The notes beneath the pieces were generated by a model that was given only the letters and a program-made list of their open reading frames with translations, had not been told where the DNA came from and did not search any database. A stretch of DNA of 64,000 nucleotides from Colocasia esculenta (Eukaryota > Streptophyta > Magnoliopsida > Alismatales > Araceae), in contig CM024758.1 in NCBI GenBank assembly GCA_014218235.1, positions 76,518,206-76,582,205 of the forward strand, read 5' to 3'. A program made the translations under genes and the position numbers. Below, in pieces: positions 46,434 to 58,002 of the stretch (position 1 is the stretch's first letter; the number at the start of each line of letters is the position of its first letter).

Positions 46434-47711
46434 CATGGATGGCAAAGTCAGCCGATTCGGGTCGGAATCGGCCTATGGCAAGCCGATTTGGGGGTGGGGG
46501 GTAAACGACAACCCACCCACGATGTAAGGTGGAATCGGGGTGGATCGAGTAGAATCGGACGGAATCAGACTAGCTCGATTCCATTTGATGTAGCCCGATT
46601 CCCTCAGGTTACCTTAATTACGTCCAATCCTCTCCACTTACCTTATTTACTTGAACATTAGGTAAGATATTACGTGTAAATAAGGAAATACTTCTCATTT
46701 GAATCCGATAAAAATATCAGGAAAATCATATCTCTTACAAATAAAAAGTCAACTCTCTCATCTAAGAAGAAAATCGCGATTTCGGTGGTTCCATCAAAAT
46801 AGTGACTTTCTAATCTTTCATAATTTGGTATATCTAAAAGTTTCGTATTTTAAATAAACCCAATAGAATACTAAAAATTTGAAGTCCGGTAAAAAAAGTC
46901 AAACGTGCATATGACTTCTTTGAGGGAGCCACCCTCCTATTGACAACACTTAATCTACTTGAAATCTCTCAGGATTTGGTCAAACCTAAGCTATCATCAC
47001 CTAAACTCCTGAGAATTTTCACTTTCAAATTGAAAAGAAACTAAAAAGTGACAATTCTCATGAGTTTGGGTGATGATAGTTTAGGTTTGACCAAATCCTG
47101 AGAGATCTCAAGCAGACTAAGTGCTGTCAGTAGGAGAGTGGCTCCCTCAGAGAAGTCATATGCACGTTTGACTTTTTTTTCCGGACTTTAGATTTTTAGT
47201 ATTCTATTGTGTTTATTTGAATTATGAAATTTTTAAATATGTCAAATTATGAAAGATTAGAAAGTCGCTATTTTGATGGAAGTTGGAACCACCGAAATCG
47301 CGATTTTCTTCTTGGATGGGAGAGTTGACTTTTTATTTGTAAGAGATATGATTTTTCTGATATTTTTATTGGATTCAAATGGGGGTACTTCCTTATTTAC
47401 ATGTAATAACATTTACTTAAATGATGTTGAGGTAAATAAGATATCATAATTATTGTTGCTCTATATTGTAATATGAACATATGTGCAACTACACTATGGA
47501 TATACCCAAAATGTGCAATTATTATATGTTTTCTAAAGAATTTTATCTGATTTTTTTCTTCATTTTTCACAATTTTTCTTTATTTTTTAACCTGGCCGAT
47601 CCTAGATCGGCCAGATTCCCATGGAATCGGCCGGATCCTGCAATTCGACCCAACTCGGATCGGGGTCGGTTGGGTCCGATCCAGCACCCCGATCCGACTT
47701 TGCCATCCATG
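46434..47711. mobile_element. 1.28-kb non-autonomous hAT in the RAD54 intron
   Basis: Ends CATGGATGGCAAAGTCAGCC and CGACTTTGCCATCCATG; flanks GTATGTGC (46426-46433) and GTACGTGC (47712-47719) match at 7 of 8. GAATCGG-rich subterminal DNA surrounds an 0.8-kb foldback. No coding capacity. Confidence 0.88.
46641..47440. repeat. Foldback element, copy 2
   Basis: Arms of about 390 bp pair around the AATTGAAAAGAAACT centre near 47035; clearly the same family as 18746-19703 but more diverged between arms and lacking its outermost 50-60 bp. Again inside a short hAT. Confidence 0.88.
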
Positions 47712-47719
47712 GTACGTGC

Positions 47720-48710
47720 CCCTTAAGACCCATTTAAGTTAAAAGCATCTGCATCAAATAAAATTGCAATGAAAATTCTCGATTGTTGACCAAATTGGCC
47801 ATCATTAATGTGGTAAGATGTTTAGTCTGCAGGATGTCATGAGTGGGCTGTCTACAAATGTAACTAAGTAGATCATTTTGACTTAGGATTTTTGACTCTG
47901 AGTTGACTAGATAATTGGACTCGATCCTGGTTGAAGTAATGGTTATGTTGCCAAAGACCTATTGTTCACATTCAAACTGGGATCTACACATCTTCTTAAA
48001 ACCCTTTCTGAACTGATTAATGATGGCTCATGATTCTACTCATTTTCCTGAACAAACAATCAGGTAATTTAATTCTGCTGAGTTATAAATTTGTTAGTTA
48101 CAATGGTACTATTCCTAAATAGGACAGGCATTAAGGAAGGGGAACAAAAACATCCATGTTCATAAGTGAATGTCTTGTCTTAACATTTATCTTAACAAAA
48201 TGACCAACTTTAGAATATATTAACAAGACATTTGATGGAAAATGTTGATTACATATTAAATAATTCAAATAGAGGAAATTTGTGCTATTTTTAACTTCAC
48301 GGTGGTGTTGCTGTGCATATGAATGCCTAGACAGGCCAAGGCATTAAGAAAGGGAAAACAAAGCATTCATGCCGTTAAGTGAATATATGGTCTTCACATT
48401 TGTGAACCATTTATTTGTGCCTTGCCTAAGTTTGGAGGTCCTAATAATGAATTTCATGAGAATGCAGATTACATGTGAAAATAATTTAGAGAAATACTTA
48501 AAACCCGCATGGTGGTGGGGCCCACCCTGCCATGTGGATGTGCTTCCATCCACCATGTGAGGGTGGGTACCTGCCCCATGCGGGCAGCAAGCTGTTCTCA
48601 ATAATTAAATGGCAGAAGATATTTTTGCAAGCAATTTACTTATTTCATACCGACAGATTCTTATTGCATACATGATTGATTATATCGATTAATTTTTTGG
48701 GTGCTGTTAG
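47720..48710 (+). other. RAD54: RAD54 intron end with a GC-rich hairpin
   Basis: AT-rich intron DNA up to acceptor GTTAG at 48710. One notable structure: 48504-48584, CCCGCATG...CATGCGGG with inner CCACCCT/AGGGTGG and CATGTGGATG/CATCCACCATG pairing, a possible tiny MITE without clear duplication. Confidence 0.55.
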
Positions 48711-49553
48711 ACATTGGACCTGTTTGTTCAGCTATGTCGTGAAAGAAGATTTCCATACCTGCGGCTGGATGGAACAACATCCATTGGTAAACGACAAAAG
48801 CTGGTCAACCATTTTAATGATCCATCTAGGGTTTGTATCTAAATTGTTTGTTAGTGGCTCACTGCAGTCTTTCAGTTGAGCAAATTATGTATGTTACTTT
48901 CTGCAGGATGAGTTTGTCTTTCTTCTAAGCAGTAAGGCTGGTGGCTGTGGACTTAATTTGATAGGTGGAAATCGATTGATTCTTTTTGATCCTGATTGGA
49001 ACCCTGCAAATGATAAGCAGGTAAGCCTTTCATTTGACTGATTGCATGTTTTGACTTTTGAGACAATGTGCTTCATTGAGTTCATTCCCATAATCTTTGA
49101 TCTATAACATGTGTCATTTTCAAAAAGTAGGCTGCTGCAAGGGTTTGGAGGGATGGACAAAAGAAGAGAGTATATATCTATAGGTTTCTAAGTACTGGAA
49201 CCATCGAGGAAAAGGTTAAAATCTATTGAACGTTATGTACAGTTGTTTTCTTGAAGAAAAAAAATTACTCTTTTTTAAAATTGATTGGCACTATATTTAT
49301 GCTTCCTTACTGAACAATCATGACAGTAATGTTTCAGGTATATCAGCGTCAGATGTCAAAAGAAGGGCTTCAGAAAGTCATTCAGCAGGAGCACGGATCT
49401 AATCTGGTAAGACATACCTTCCACGATTCTTGTTTCTCTTTGCTTTGGCCTACATTATCTTGCTTTCTGTGCTTCATCCTTTTTGTATTTGCAGGGGAAT
49501 TTGCTTTCGATGGAAGGCTTACGTGATCTTTTCACATTGCATGGAAATGTCAG
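48711..49553 (+). CDS. RAD54: RAD54 DNA repair ATPase, five exons (3' block)
   Basis: Exons 48711-48830, 48907-49020, 49131-49214, 49338-49406 and 49495-49553, all GT-AG, frame open across every joint. They encode the second RecA-like lobe: CRERRFPYLRLDGTTSIGKR (motif IV/Va region), DEFVFLLSSKAGGCGLNLIG (motif V), LFDPDWNPANDKQ and AARVWRDGQKKRVYIYRFL (motif VI with the arginine finger), then GTIEEKVYQRQMSKEGLQKV and GNLLSMEGLRDLFTLHGNV. All motif residues expected of an active SNF2 translocase in this lobe are present. The donor GTAGGC at 49554 shows the gene continues, but the C-terminal exon is not found before 64000, so either the next intron also exceeds 14 kb or the gene is truncated. 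The gene probably works in RAD51-dependent strand exchange. Confidence 0.9.
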
Positions 49554-50239
49554 GTAGGCAGGTAGCTTCTATACATGGGCAACAGGAAATGCCTGTAATG
49601 ACGAAAATGCTTTTAGAAATTAGAAATTAGTTGTAATGAACTGAAAATATTAGATCTTTGCATTTACATGCCATTTTCTAAAGTTTTGCCTGTGTCAATT
49701 TCCTGAAGTGCCAATCTGGAAGTAGAGATCATGATGAAACAGTTAGTATTGCATGGTAGAATCACATGTCCACATTTTTTCACTTTTATTCCTCTGGTTT
49801 TTTTGAAAGTGGGTGGTACCACATATCAAGGTTCGCCGCATCGGGGAATCGGAGTGAATCGGGTTTTTCCTGATCCGCCCCGATTCGCATGGGAATCGGA
49901 TGAGAATCGGTCCGATTCGATGGGAATCGGGCGAATCGGGTTTCTCCTGATTCGATCCGATTCGCCCGAATCGGACCGATTCGATCCGATCCGGCAAACC
50001 ATGCCACATATATATTAATGAAAGAGAAAATAAAATGTACAATTATAGGTGAGGCACATAAAAAAACCACACCTCAACCCGTATACAAGAAGATCCAAAC
50101 TAACTCCCCAAAAAGCCAACAAGGGAAGAAGAAGACAAAAGAACATAAGAAGAACAACGATCATTCCTACATTTAGGCACTACACAGCATCAAAACAGCA
50201 TGTTCGTGACATTCCTCGAAAAAAAAACCACAAAAAGAG
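49554..50239 (+). other. RAD54: Presumed RAD54 intron between the last visible exon and the Tekay element
   Basis: Contains one small hAT (49827-50003). No coding similarity to the RAD54 C-terminus is visible. Confidence 0.5.
49827..50003. mobile_element. 177-bp hAT MITE, TSD CCACATAT
   Basis: Perfect 8-bp duplication CCACATAT at 49819-49826 and 50004-50011. Ends CAAGGTTCGCCGCATCGG and CGATCCGGCAAACCATG; almost the whole interior is GAATCGG/CCGATTC motifs in both orientations. Confidence 0.93.
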
Positions 50240-52163
50240 TGTAACGACCCAGGATCCGAATTACCAGTTACCCACTAGTAACCTGAACCTTGGACCGCCA
50301 CCCACGAGCCAAAGCTCGGAAGGGTTAAGAGAAAGTATTTGAGGAGAACATATAAGAAAAAGTACAAACCACGAGAACTAAAAACAAACCACTATGTAAT
50401 ATGTATATATAACAAAATGGTACAACTCAGAGCAGATCCAATAAAAGTAAAGAGTACAACAAATACGTACACCAAAAGTACGTCTCTTAGCAGCTAAGCA
50501 GGACCAACACTGGAGTGACCTGGCTCTTCAACTCCTAGAGCCGACGACGAGTCACCTGAAAGGGAAGGGAGTGAGTCTCAAGAAGAGACCCAGTAGGGAC
50601 ACTAACCCCCACCAGTAGACAGTACGAAAAGAAGTGCAAGAAAGTAAACTATACTAAAGAAAACACTGTACTAAAGCACACAGAAACCGGTGGCGTGATG
50701 CCCAGCTCCCCACAGGAGCGCGTTACAAACTAGAACCTCGCAAGCTCAACATTACACAACAAAACACACACAACTGTCACACACACACATACAAGAGAGC
50801 AGGAGCATCTAAGGCCTAAGGCTTGGCGCCTCGACACCACAGAGTCCTCAAACCCTTGCCACGTATGCAAACTCAGACGCTCTTCCTCGCGTCTGGTCCT
50901 CGACCGGTTTTCCCCTACGCCAGACTCAAACGGTGGAGAGGGGCCCCACGGAAATAGGCTCATAACCACCACAAAGGGCACGCACTAGACGGAGTCTCAC
51001 TTGACGCTCAGGCTCACTGGCAGAATAGCTTAACGCCAGTCATCCAGACGGAGCCTAGCTCAACTCTCGGGAGTACACAACACAAACACAAGCATAGCAT
51101 AACACAGCACAACACATGCACAGACATAGACGCTGTCAACGTCTGGCACACTGTGCCAGGAGGCAGACACCGCGTGTACAAGCCTTGCACATACACAAGT
51201 GGGCTCATACTGTTGGGACCTACCTGTGGGGTAATAGCAAGCTTGATTGCCGTTAACCCTAGGTAAACGGCATAGACCCTACCTTCTACTGAAGTAGACG
51301 GCAGCATGCCTTGCCGTTAACCTCAACTTGATGGCAAGGAATCCTGCCGTCAAGTTCATCCTGAAGAGCTTGACTTCAACAACCCTTGACGTCAAGTTCT
51401 TCAGCTTCCAGCAGTTGATACGGCCCTAGGCCGCTCCCAAAGGCGATCCAACCCCTAAAGGCAGATCTGATGATGGGAAACCCTTTCCCTTATCAAATGA
51501 CATCATTATAAAGCCGGAAAACATCGATCCAACGCTTGGATCGAGCAAAACACCCAAAATCCCCGACATGGAAAACCCTTCCCCAAAATACTATCTACCC
51601 ACAAATCACATGCATGGATCATACAATAAATGATCACAGGAAGCTTAGGGGTAGGAACCCTACCTAAAGACGCCGAAAAAGCCTTAAGAAAACTTCAAAT
51701 CGCACTGTCACCCGTGCACACCCCGCGAGGTAAATCTTCCAAATCTGCCGTCTTCTCGCTTAATCCGAAGCCGCCACGAGCACCACGATCTCCCCATGAG
51801 CTCCCGTCGACCGCGGGAAGTAGTGGAGGAAGGAGGTGAGAGTGGTGGGTGGAAAGAGGAGAGGAAAGTGAAATGGGGGTCCTCGGGTTGCCATATAAAA
51901 ATAGGACCGGCGACTGTTGACATCAACATGTGATGCTGTCAACTTCACCACCAGAACTTGACGTCAACATCGATTGCCGTCAAGTTCAACGCTCGGAAAC
52001 TTTCAGAAACCCGAGTAGACGGCAACATCGATTGCCGTCAAGAACATGTTGACGTCACACCATGCTGCTATCAACACACTGTTGACGTTAAGGCCCCTTG
52101 ACGTCAACCAGCCACTGTACCAAAAAGGCCCATTAAGGATCCATTAAGGCCCATGGCCTTACA
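50240..52163 (-). repeat. 3' LTR of the Tekay element
   Basis: 1,924 bp, collinear with 58003-59916. The U3 part (about 51340-51400 and 51950-52130) is filled with TTGACGTCAA, GTTGACGTCA and TTGCCGTCAAG motifs, and CA-rich microsatellite patches occur near 50760-50790. Confidence 0.92.
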
Positions 52164-52185
52164 ACCCGTCCCCCTTAAAAGAATT
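52164..52185 (-). other. Polypurine tract of the Tekay element
   Basis: On the minus strand TTTTAAGGGGGACGGGT abuts the 3' LTR start TGTAAGG, the expected plus-strand primer. Confidence 0.75.
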
Positions 52186-52392
52186 TCGCCCCCGAAATTT
52201 AGGCATAAATAAAGGGAAGAGAACTCACCGAAGAGGTATGGAAACTGCTCACGCATCTCGTCCTCCCGCTCCCAGGTCGACTCACCGCCTGAGTATTGCT
52301 GCCAAGCAACACGAACCAGTGGAATCGGTTTGTTCCTTAACCTCTAAACTCGGCGATCCTCAATGTACAGTGGAAACTCTGGCACTGTCAGC

Positions 52393-53582
52393 CATAGTTG
52401 TCAAGGTGGACGCCTAGGCGGCGCCTAGGCGCCGCTTAAGCGCCAAGGCGCTTCCTTAGCCGCCTTAAAACACCTCGCCTTTCTAAGAGGAGAAAAGGCG
52501 CCCCAAGGCGCCGCTAAGGCGGCCAAGGCGCACGTCAGGGGCGCTTGGGCGCGCCTAGACCCTTTAGGGATCCGCAATATCCCACTTAGACAGCAGATTC
52601 AAGTCGGTTTTCAGGGCTGGGTCCAGCCCGATTCCAGGTAACATCTTATTTACCTGAATATCATTTAAGTAAATGTTATAATTTGTTGTTTCATTTACTT
52701 AAGATATTACATGTAAATAAGGAAGTACCCCCCATTTGAATCCAATAAAAATATCAAAAAAATCATATCTCTTACAAAAAAAAAGTCAACTCTCCCATCG
52801 AAGAAGAAAATCACGATTTTGATGATTTTAGCGAAATGCTAACTTTCTAATCTCTCATATTTTGACCTATCTAAAAATTTGATAATTCAAATAAACTATA
52901 TGGAACACTAAAAATCTAAAGTCTGGTAAAAAAAGTCAAACGTACATATGACTTCTCCAAGGGAGCCGCTCTCCTATTGACAACACTTAGTCTGTTTGAG
53001 ATCTCTCAGGATTTGGTCAAACTTAAACTATCATCACCCAAACACATGAGACTTGTCATTTTCTAGTTTCTTTTCAATTTTTAGACATATTATGGGATTT
53101 TGTAATGGACTCATTTAGTTTTTACTTGTTTTAAGTGTGTTAAGATATTGCACTTCTTATTTTTATTTAACATATTTACATGTATGTGTATTCACTGGTT
53201 TGTTTTAAAAGTTGAAAATTAGTTTTCTGATAATAGAATGATATTTGCACTTCTTGTTCTTATTTAGTGTGTTTATTTATTTGAAGATGTCAATTTAAAT
53301 TTTTTATGACTTTATGATATATAATGTGAGTTTGTTTACTTGGAGTTTAATTTTTGTTGCTTTCATTGTCTTTATGTCTGTGATATCATGATATTTTTTA
53401 TTGAATTTTCATCATTATATATATTTATAGATACATAAATATCATGTAAGAGGGACACTTGAAAACAACTCATACTTGGTTCCATCCTAAACGCCTAGGC
53501 ACCGCTTAGGCGAGCGCCTAAGCGCTTAGGCGATCCAAGACCCCACCTACGCCTTGGTCGCCTTGACACCTTGACAACTATG
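52393..53582. mobile_element. 1.19-kb hAT MITE, TIR CATAGTTGTCAAGG, TSD CTGTCAGC
   Basis: Perfect 8-bp duplication CTGTCAGC at 52385-52392 and 53583-53590. Ends CATAGTTGTCAAGGTGG and CACCTTGACAACTATG; subterminal GGCGCCTAGGCG and AAGGCGC arrays on both sides. Contains a half foldback element. It sits between the integrase tail and the chromodomain of the Tekay element. Confidence 0.95.
52645..53084. repeat. Foldback element, copy 3, one arm only
   Basis: One arm and the centre are present (TTATTTACCTGAATATC to CTAGTTTCTTTTCAATTTTTAG); the centre is in the opposite orientation to copies 1 and 2, so it is the element read from the other strand, truncated just past the centre. Inside a third hAT of a different terminal type. 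Confidence 0.85.
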
Positions 53583-56500
53583 CTGTCAGCATTGGTGTCA
53601 CCTCTGACCACTCTGAACTCAGGAGAACGTGCAACTCATCTACAAGGTACCTCCGCAACATCGACAAATGAAACACGTCATGGATTGCTGCCAACTCTGG
53701 AGGTAACTAAAGCTGGTACACTAAGCCTACAACTCGCTCGGTAATAGTGAAGGGTCCGATATAGCGAGGACTCAATTTCTCATGCCTACCAAACCTTATC
53801 ACCCCCTTCATAAGGGATACTCTGACAAACACCTAGTCCCCCATCTGAAACTCAAGCAGTCACTTGCGCTGATCAACATAACTCTTCTGCTAGCTCTATG
53901 CTGTCTGAAGCCTCTACTTGACAGGCTGTACTACCTCCACTGACTGCTGAACCAACTCCGGCTCGGTGACAAGCTGCTCACCAACCTCGAACCAGTCAAG
54001 AGGTGTACGACAAGGTCGTCCATACAGAGCCTCATAGGGTGCCATGGCTATGCTGGAATGATAACTGTTATTATATGCAAACTCAACCAACGACAAGTAA
54101 GCTACCCACGACTCCTGCCACTCTAAACAACAAGCTCTCAACATGTACTCTAAGGTTTGGATAGTTTGCTCTGACTGACCGTCTGACTGAGGCTGATAGG
54201 CAGAGCTAAACGCCAGCTCTGTCCCCATAGCTCTCTAAAAACTGCACCAGAACCCAGAAGTGAAGCGAGGATTTCTATCTGACACAATAGAGATCGGCAC
54301 CCCGTGCAAAGGAACAATCCGCTCCACATATAGTCTGGCCAACTTGCTCACACCCCAGCTAACTCTAATGGGTAAGAATCTGGGAGTCTTCGTTAATCTG
54401 TCCACAAGCACCCAAATACTGTCATAACCTCTTGTTGTTCTTGGTAGTCCACACACAAAATCTGTCGTCACATGGTCCCACTTCCATATGGGAATCTCTA
54501 ACAGCTGGACAAGCCCTCCTGGGCGCTGGTGCTCGGCCTTCACCTGCTGACAGACCAAACACCTGGCAACAAAAGCCGCTATGTCTCCTTTCATCCCGGG
54601 CCACCAAAATTGTCGTCTCAGCCTGTGGTACATCTTAGCAGACCCTAGATGAATCGAGTACCGAGACCCATGTGCCTCCTGCAATATTGCTCTCCTGACA
54701 GACTCCTCATCAGGTACATAGAGTCTGTCTCGGAACCTGACAGTACCATCATCATACAGCTCAACCTCTGGAAGTAGCAACACTATGTGCAACTCTGGAT
54801 CCGCCTGTTGAGCCTTAACAACCTGCCTGACTATGGCTGGAGCAACTAACAAATTGCCCAACATACACTGTTGTCGCCTGGTGGAGACTTTGAAGGACCC
54901 CTCTGCTGCAGACTGCTACAACTGCCACTCTTTCAACATGAGATAACTGACATGTGCCTTCCTACTTAATGCATCTACAACTACATTAGCCTTCCCGAGC
55001 TAGTACTCAATACTGAAATCATAGTCCTTTAGATACTCCATCCAATGTTGCTGCCTCATATTCAAATCCCTCAGTGAAAAGACGTACTGCAGACTCTGAT
55101 GGTCGGTGCGAACTATAAACCTCACTCCGTACAAGTAGTGACGCCAGATCCTTAAATCAAAAACTATGGCAGCCAACACCAGGTCGTGGGTCGGGTAATT
55201 CTCCTCGTGGGACTTTAGCTGATGCGACGCCACTCTGCCATGTTGCATCAAGACTGCTCCTAAACCAACCTCGGAAGCATCTGTGCAGACCTCAAAACCC
55301 TCCGTACCTTAAGGTAACACTAGGACTGGCGCCGACGTAAGCAGTCTCTTCAACTCTATGAAGCTCTGCTCACACTGTTCCGACCACTCAAAAGGTACTC
55401 CCTTCCTCGTCAAACGAGTCAGGGGTGCTGCAATTTGCGAAAAAATCTCTAATAAGCCAGCCAAGCTAAGGAAACTACGTATCTCTGTAACTGTGTGGGG
55501 CCTCTCCTATTACAAAACTACCTCGACCTTCGCTGGATCTATAAAAACTCTGTCACCTGAGATCACGTGCCCCAAAAAGTGAACCTGCTGCATCCAAAAC
55601 TCGCACTTGCTAAGTTTGGCATACAGCTGGTGCTCTCGCAGTCTGCAACACGATCCTCAGGTGCTGGGCGTACTCCTCCTCTGAAGCAGAGTATGCCAGG
55701 ATGTCGTCAACAAACACCTTGAAAAACTGGTCCAAGAATTGGTGGAACACTCAAAGTGCCCGTATCTCGTCCTGAACGTTATCCTCTCTATATCTGAGTC
55801 CCTGATCCGCAATTGTTAGTAACTTGATCTCAAATCTATCCTGGAAAAGACTTAAGCTGATTGTAGCTGATTAAAGAGATTACCAATCCTAGGAAGAGGA
55901 TACCTATTCTTGATGGTCACTTGATTCAACTTCCAGTAATCGATACACCAGGCTACCATCCTTCTTTTTTACAAATAATACTAGGAACCCCCAAGGAGAA
56001 AAGCTAGGGAGAATGTAGCCTTTTTCCCTACTCCTCTTGCTGATTCTTCAGCTCCCGCAGCTCTACTAGTGCCATACGGTACAGTGCCAGGAACAAGTTC
56101 AATAGTAAACTCAATCTCTCTGTCTAGTGGTAGAACAGGTAGCTCGTCTGGAAAGACGTCTGGGAACTCATAAACCACTGGAATGTCCTCCACACCCCGA
56201 GGAACCTAGTCAACAAGTATAGCAGTGGCAAGGAAACCCTGACACCTAGAAGCCAACAACCTCTGTGCTGTTAAAGCAGAAATTAAGAAACGGGAAGTAA
56301 TATGTATGATACCTTGGAAGTAGAAGACATCTCCTCCAGGTATATGCAGATACACCCTCTTCTTCCTACAATCCACCACTGCACTGTACTCCTCGAGCCA
56401 ATCCATACCCAGAATCACATGAAAATCCTATAACTGCATAGCAAACAGCCGAGTTGGCAAACTCTGACCCTGAATCTGCACTAGTACCTCCTCAACACAG

Positions 56501-57980
56501 TACGAGGTAAAGGCAAAATCTTCGGTTGGAAGCTCCACAACAAGCTCATTAGATACCCCATATCCAGCTCCCCTAAGGAGTCTAGAAACTCCTCAGAAAC
56601 AAAAGAGTGGGAGGCACCGAAATCAAACAAAACTCTGGCTGCAAAATCAAAAATAGTCATGGTACCTTCCACGAGTTGAGCCGCCTCCGCCTCTGCTCGG
56701 GTCATGTGCATGACTCGAGCTCTGGTTCTCGACCTGCCTGAACTCGAAGTCTGTTGGTACTGTTGTATTGGAACCTACTATTGTTGCTGCTAAGTACGCA
56801 ACTGGGGCTGACTTTGCTACTGCGGATCTCGAGGTAATAGGGGGCAATCTCGCGCCATGCGACCCAGCTGGTCACACCGGTAACACCTGCCAGCAAAAGA
56901 ATGTTGGCCCTACTGCTGCGGCTGCTCAGTAGGTTGTTGGACACTCTCCACTGATAGCTGCCTCTGCTCAAACTGCCTCTTGTCCTGACAAAACCTCCTC
57001 CTAGATCCTGACCTCGACGACGTCCCTACAGAGGAAGACGCAAAGGAAGTCGTGGTCCTCCGAGTCTATTGTAAAGTACTTTGCTGCTGCCTCTGCTAAA
57101 ACGAACCCACCTGCGCCTGAACAACTCTGGTCTGCCCACGGGTCCGCAAGTGTCAGCCTCTAACTCTACTGCTGTCTGGTAGGCCGCGTCTAAGTCAGTG
57201 ACGCCAGCGACTATTAGTGCCTGCCTGAGCTCTGGCCTTAGTTCTCTCATCAACTCCTGAATCCTCAGGCTCTCATCTGCCGTAATCTGTGGCGCATAGC
57301 ACCCTAACTTCACAAATCTGGCTCTGTGCTGGACCATTGTCATCTCGCCCTGTGTCAAGTCCAAGAACTGGTACAACCTCTTAGTCCTGACGTAGGTAGG
57401 GCAGAAGTCAACTCCTGCCATGAGAACTGCTTGAAAGGGCGAGACTGAAAAGTAGTCTCCCACTCCGAAGTCCACCAAGCTAGTGCCTGATTCTGCAACT
57501 GATAACTCGCCAACAGGACCCTCTCCTCTGCTGCACACTCCATGGAATGGAAAGTCCATTCCACAGCGTCTAACTACGATCGGGCTGTATCTAGGTCTGG
57601 CTGCCCCTCAAACTGGGGAGGCTGAAATTGCAAGAACTCCCTTAACACCCTCCCGTGACCTCCCTGAGGTGCTGGAGCGTCACGGTGCTAGGCGACTAAC
57701 TGTGCCATCCCCTTAAGGAAATGGCTGGCGGTGGTGGTGCAACACCACTGTGCGCGTCCTGTTGTCCTGGCTGCGCCTGCTGTGGTGGTGGAGCATCTCG
57801 AGCCTCCTGCTGAGGTGCCTGCTCAGCCACCTCTTCAACACGTCGTCGCCTTGGTGCCATAATGAACCTATACAGGACATGCACACTAATTAATACACAA
57901 AATTACTCCGGTTTTGCTTGCTGCTACTGTACTCTTCATGCTCTGAGTTACCAACTCAGACATTTCCTTATATGTCTCAA

Positions 57981-58002
57981 TAGACCAGGATTTGATACCA
58001 AC
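57981..58002 (-). other. tRNA-Met primer binding site of the Tekay element
   Basis: Directly inside the 5' LTR the minus strand reads TTGGTATCAAATCCTGG, close to the plant initiator-tRNA-Met primer site TGGTATCAGAGC. Confidence 0.75.

Larger units (their letters stand above)
12008..48710 (+). other. RAD54: 36.7-kb RAD54 intron filled with nested transposons
   Basis: Donor GTATGG at 12008 after codon CAG and acceptor TTAG at 48710, both phase 0. Subtracting hAT-2 with its nested contents and the two other hAT elements leaves roughly 2.9 kb of remaining intron DNA. hAT-2 and the Tat element lie in the same orientation as the gene. Confidence 0.85.
52220..57884 (-). pseudogene. Tekay gag-pol with chromodomain, broken
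   Basis: Polyprotein on the minus strand. Gag N-terminus at 57859 (MAPRRRRVEEVAEQAPQ), capsid core 57559-57026 (LTQGEMTMVQHRARFVKLG), zinc-knuckle region near 56900. Protease near 56640 reads LFDFGASHSFVSEEFL, with DFG in place of the usual D(S/T)G. RT starts at 56193 (VVYEFPDVFPDELPVLP) but is frameshifted and partly deleted through 55300; RNase H fragment 55251-55000 (YPTHDLVLAAIVFDLRIWRH). Integrase 54864-53914: zinc part HLGSAKMYHRLRRQFWWPGM, core KWDHVTTDFVCGLPRTTRGY, SAYQPQSDGQSEQTIQTLEY, a frame change near 54235. C-terminal chromodomain near 52340-52220 (LVRVAWQQYSGGESTWERED), separated from the integrase tail by a hAT. In intact chromoviruses this domain guides insertion into heterochromatin. 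Not functional here. Confidence 0.88.
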
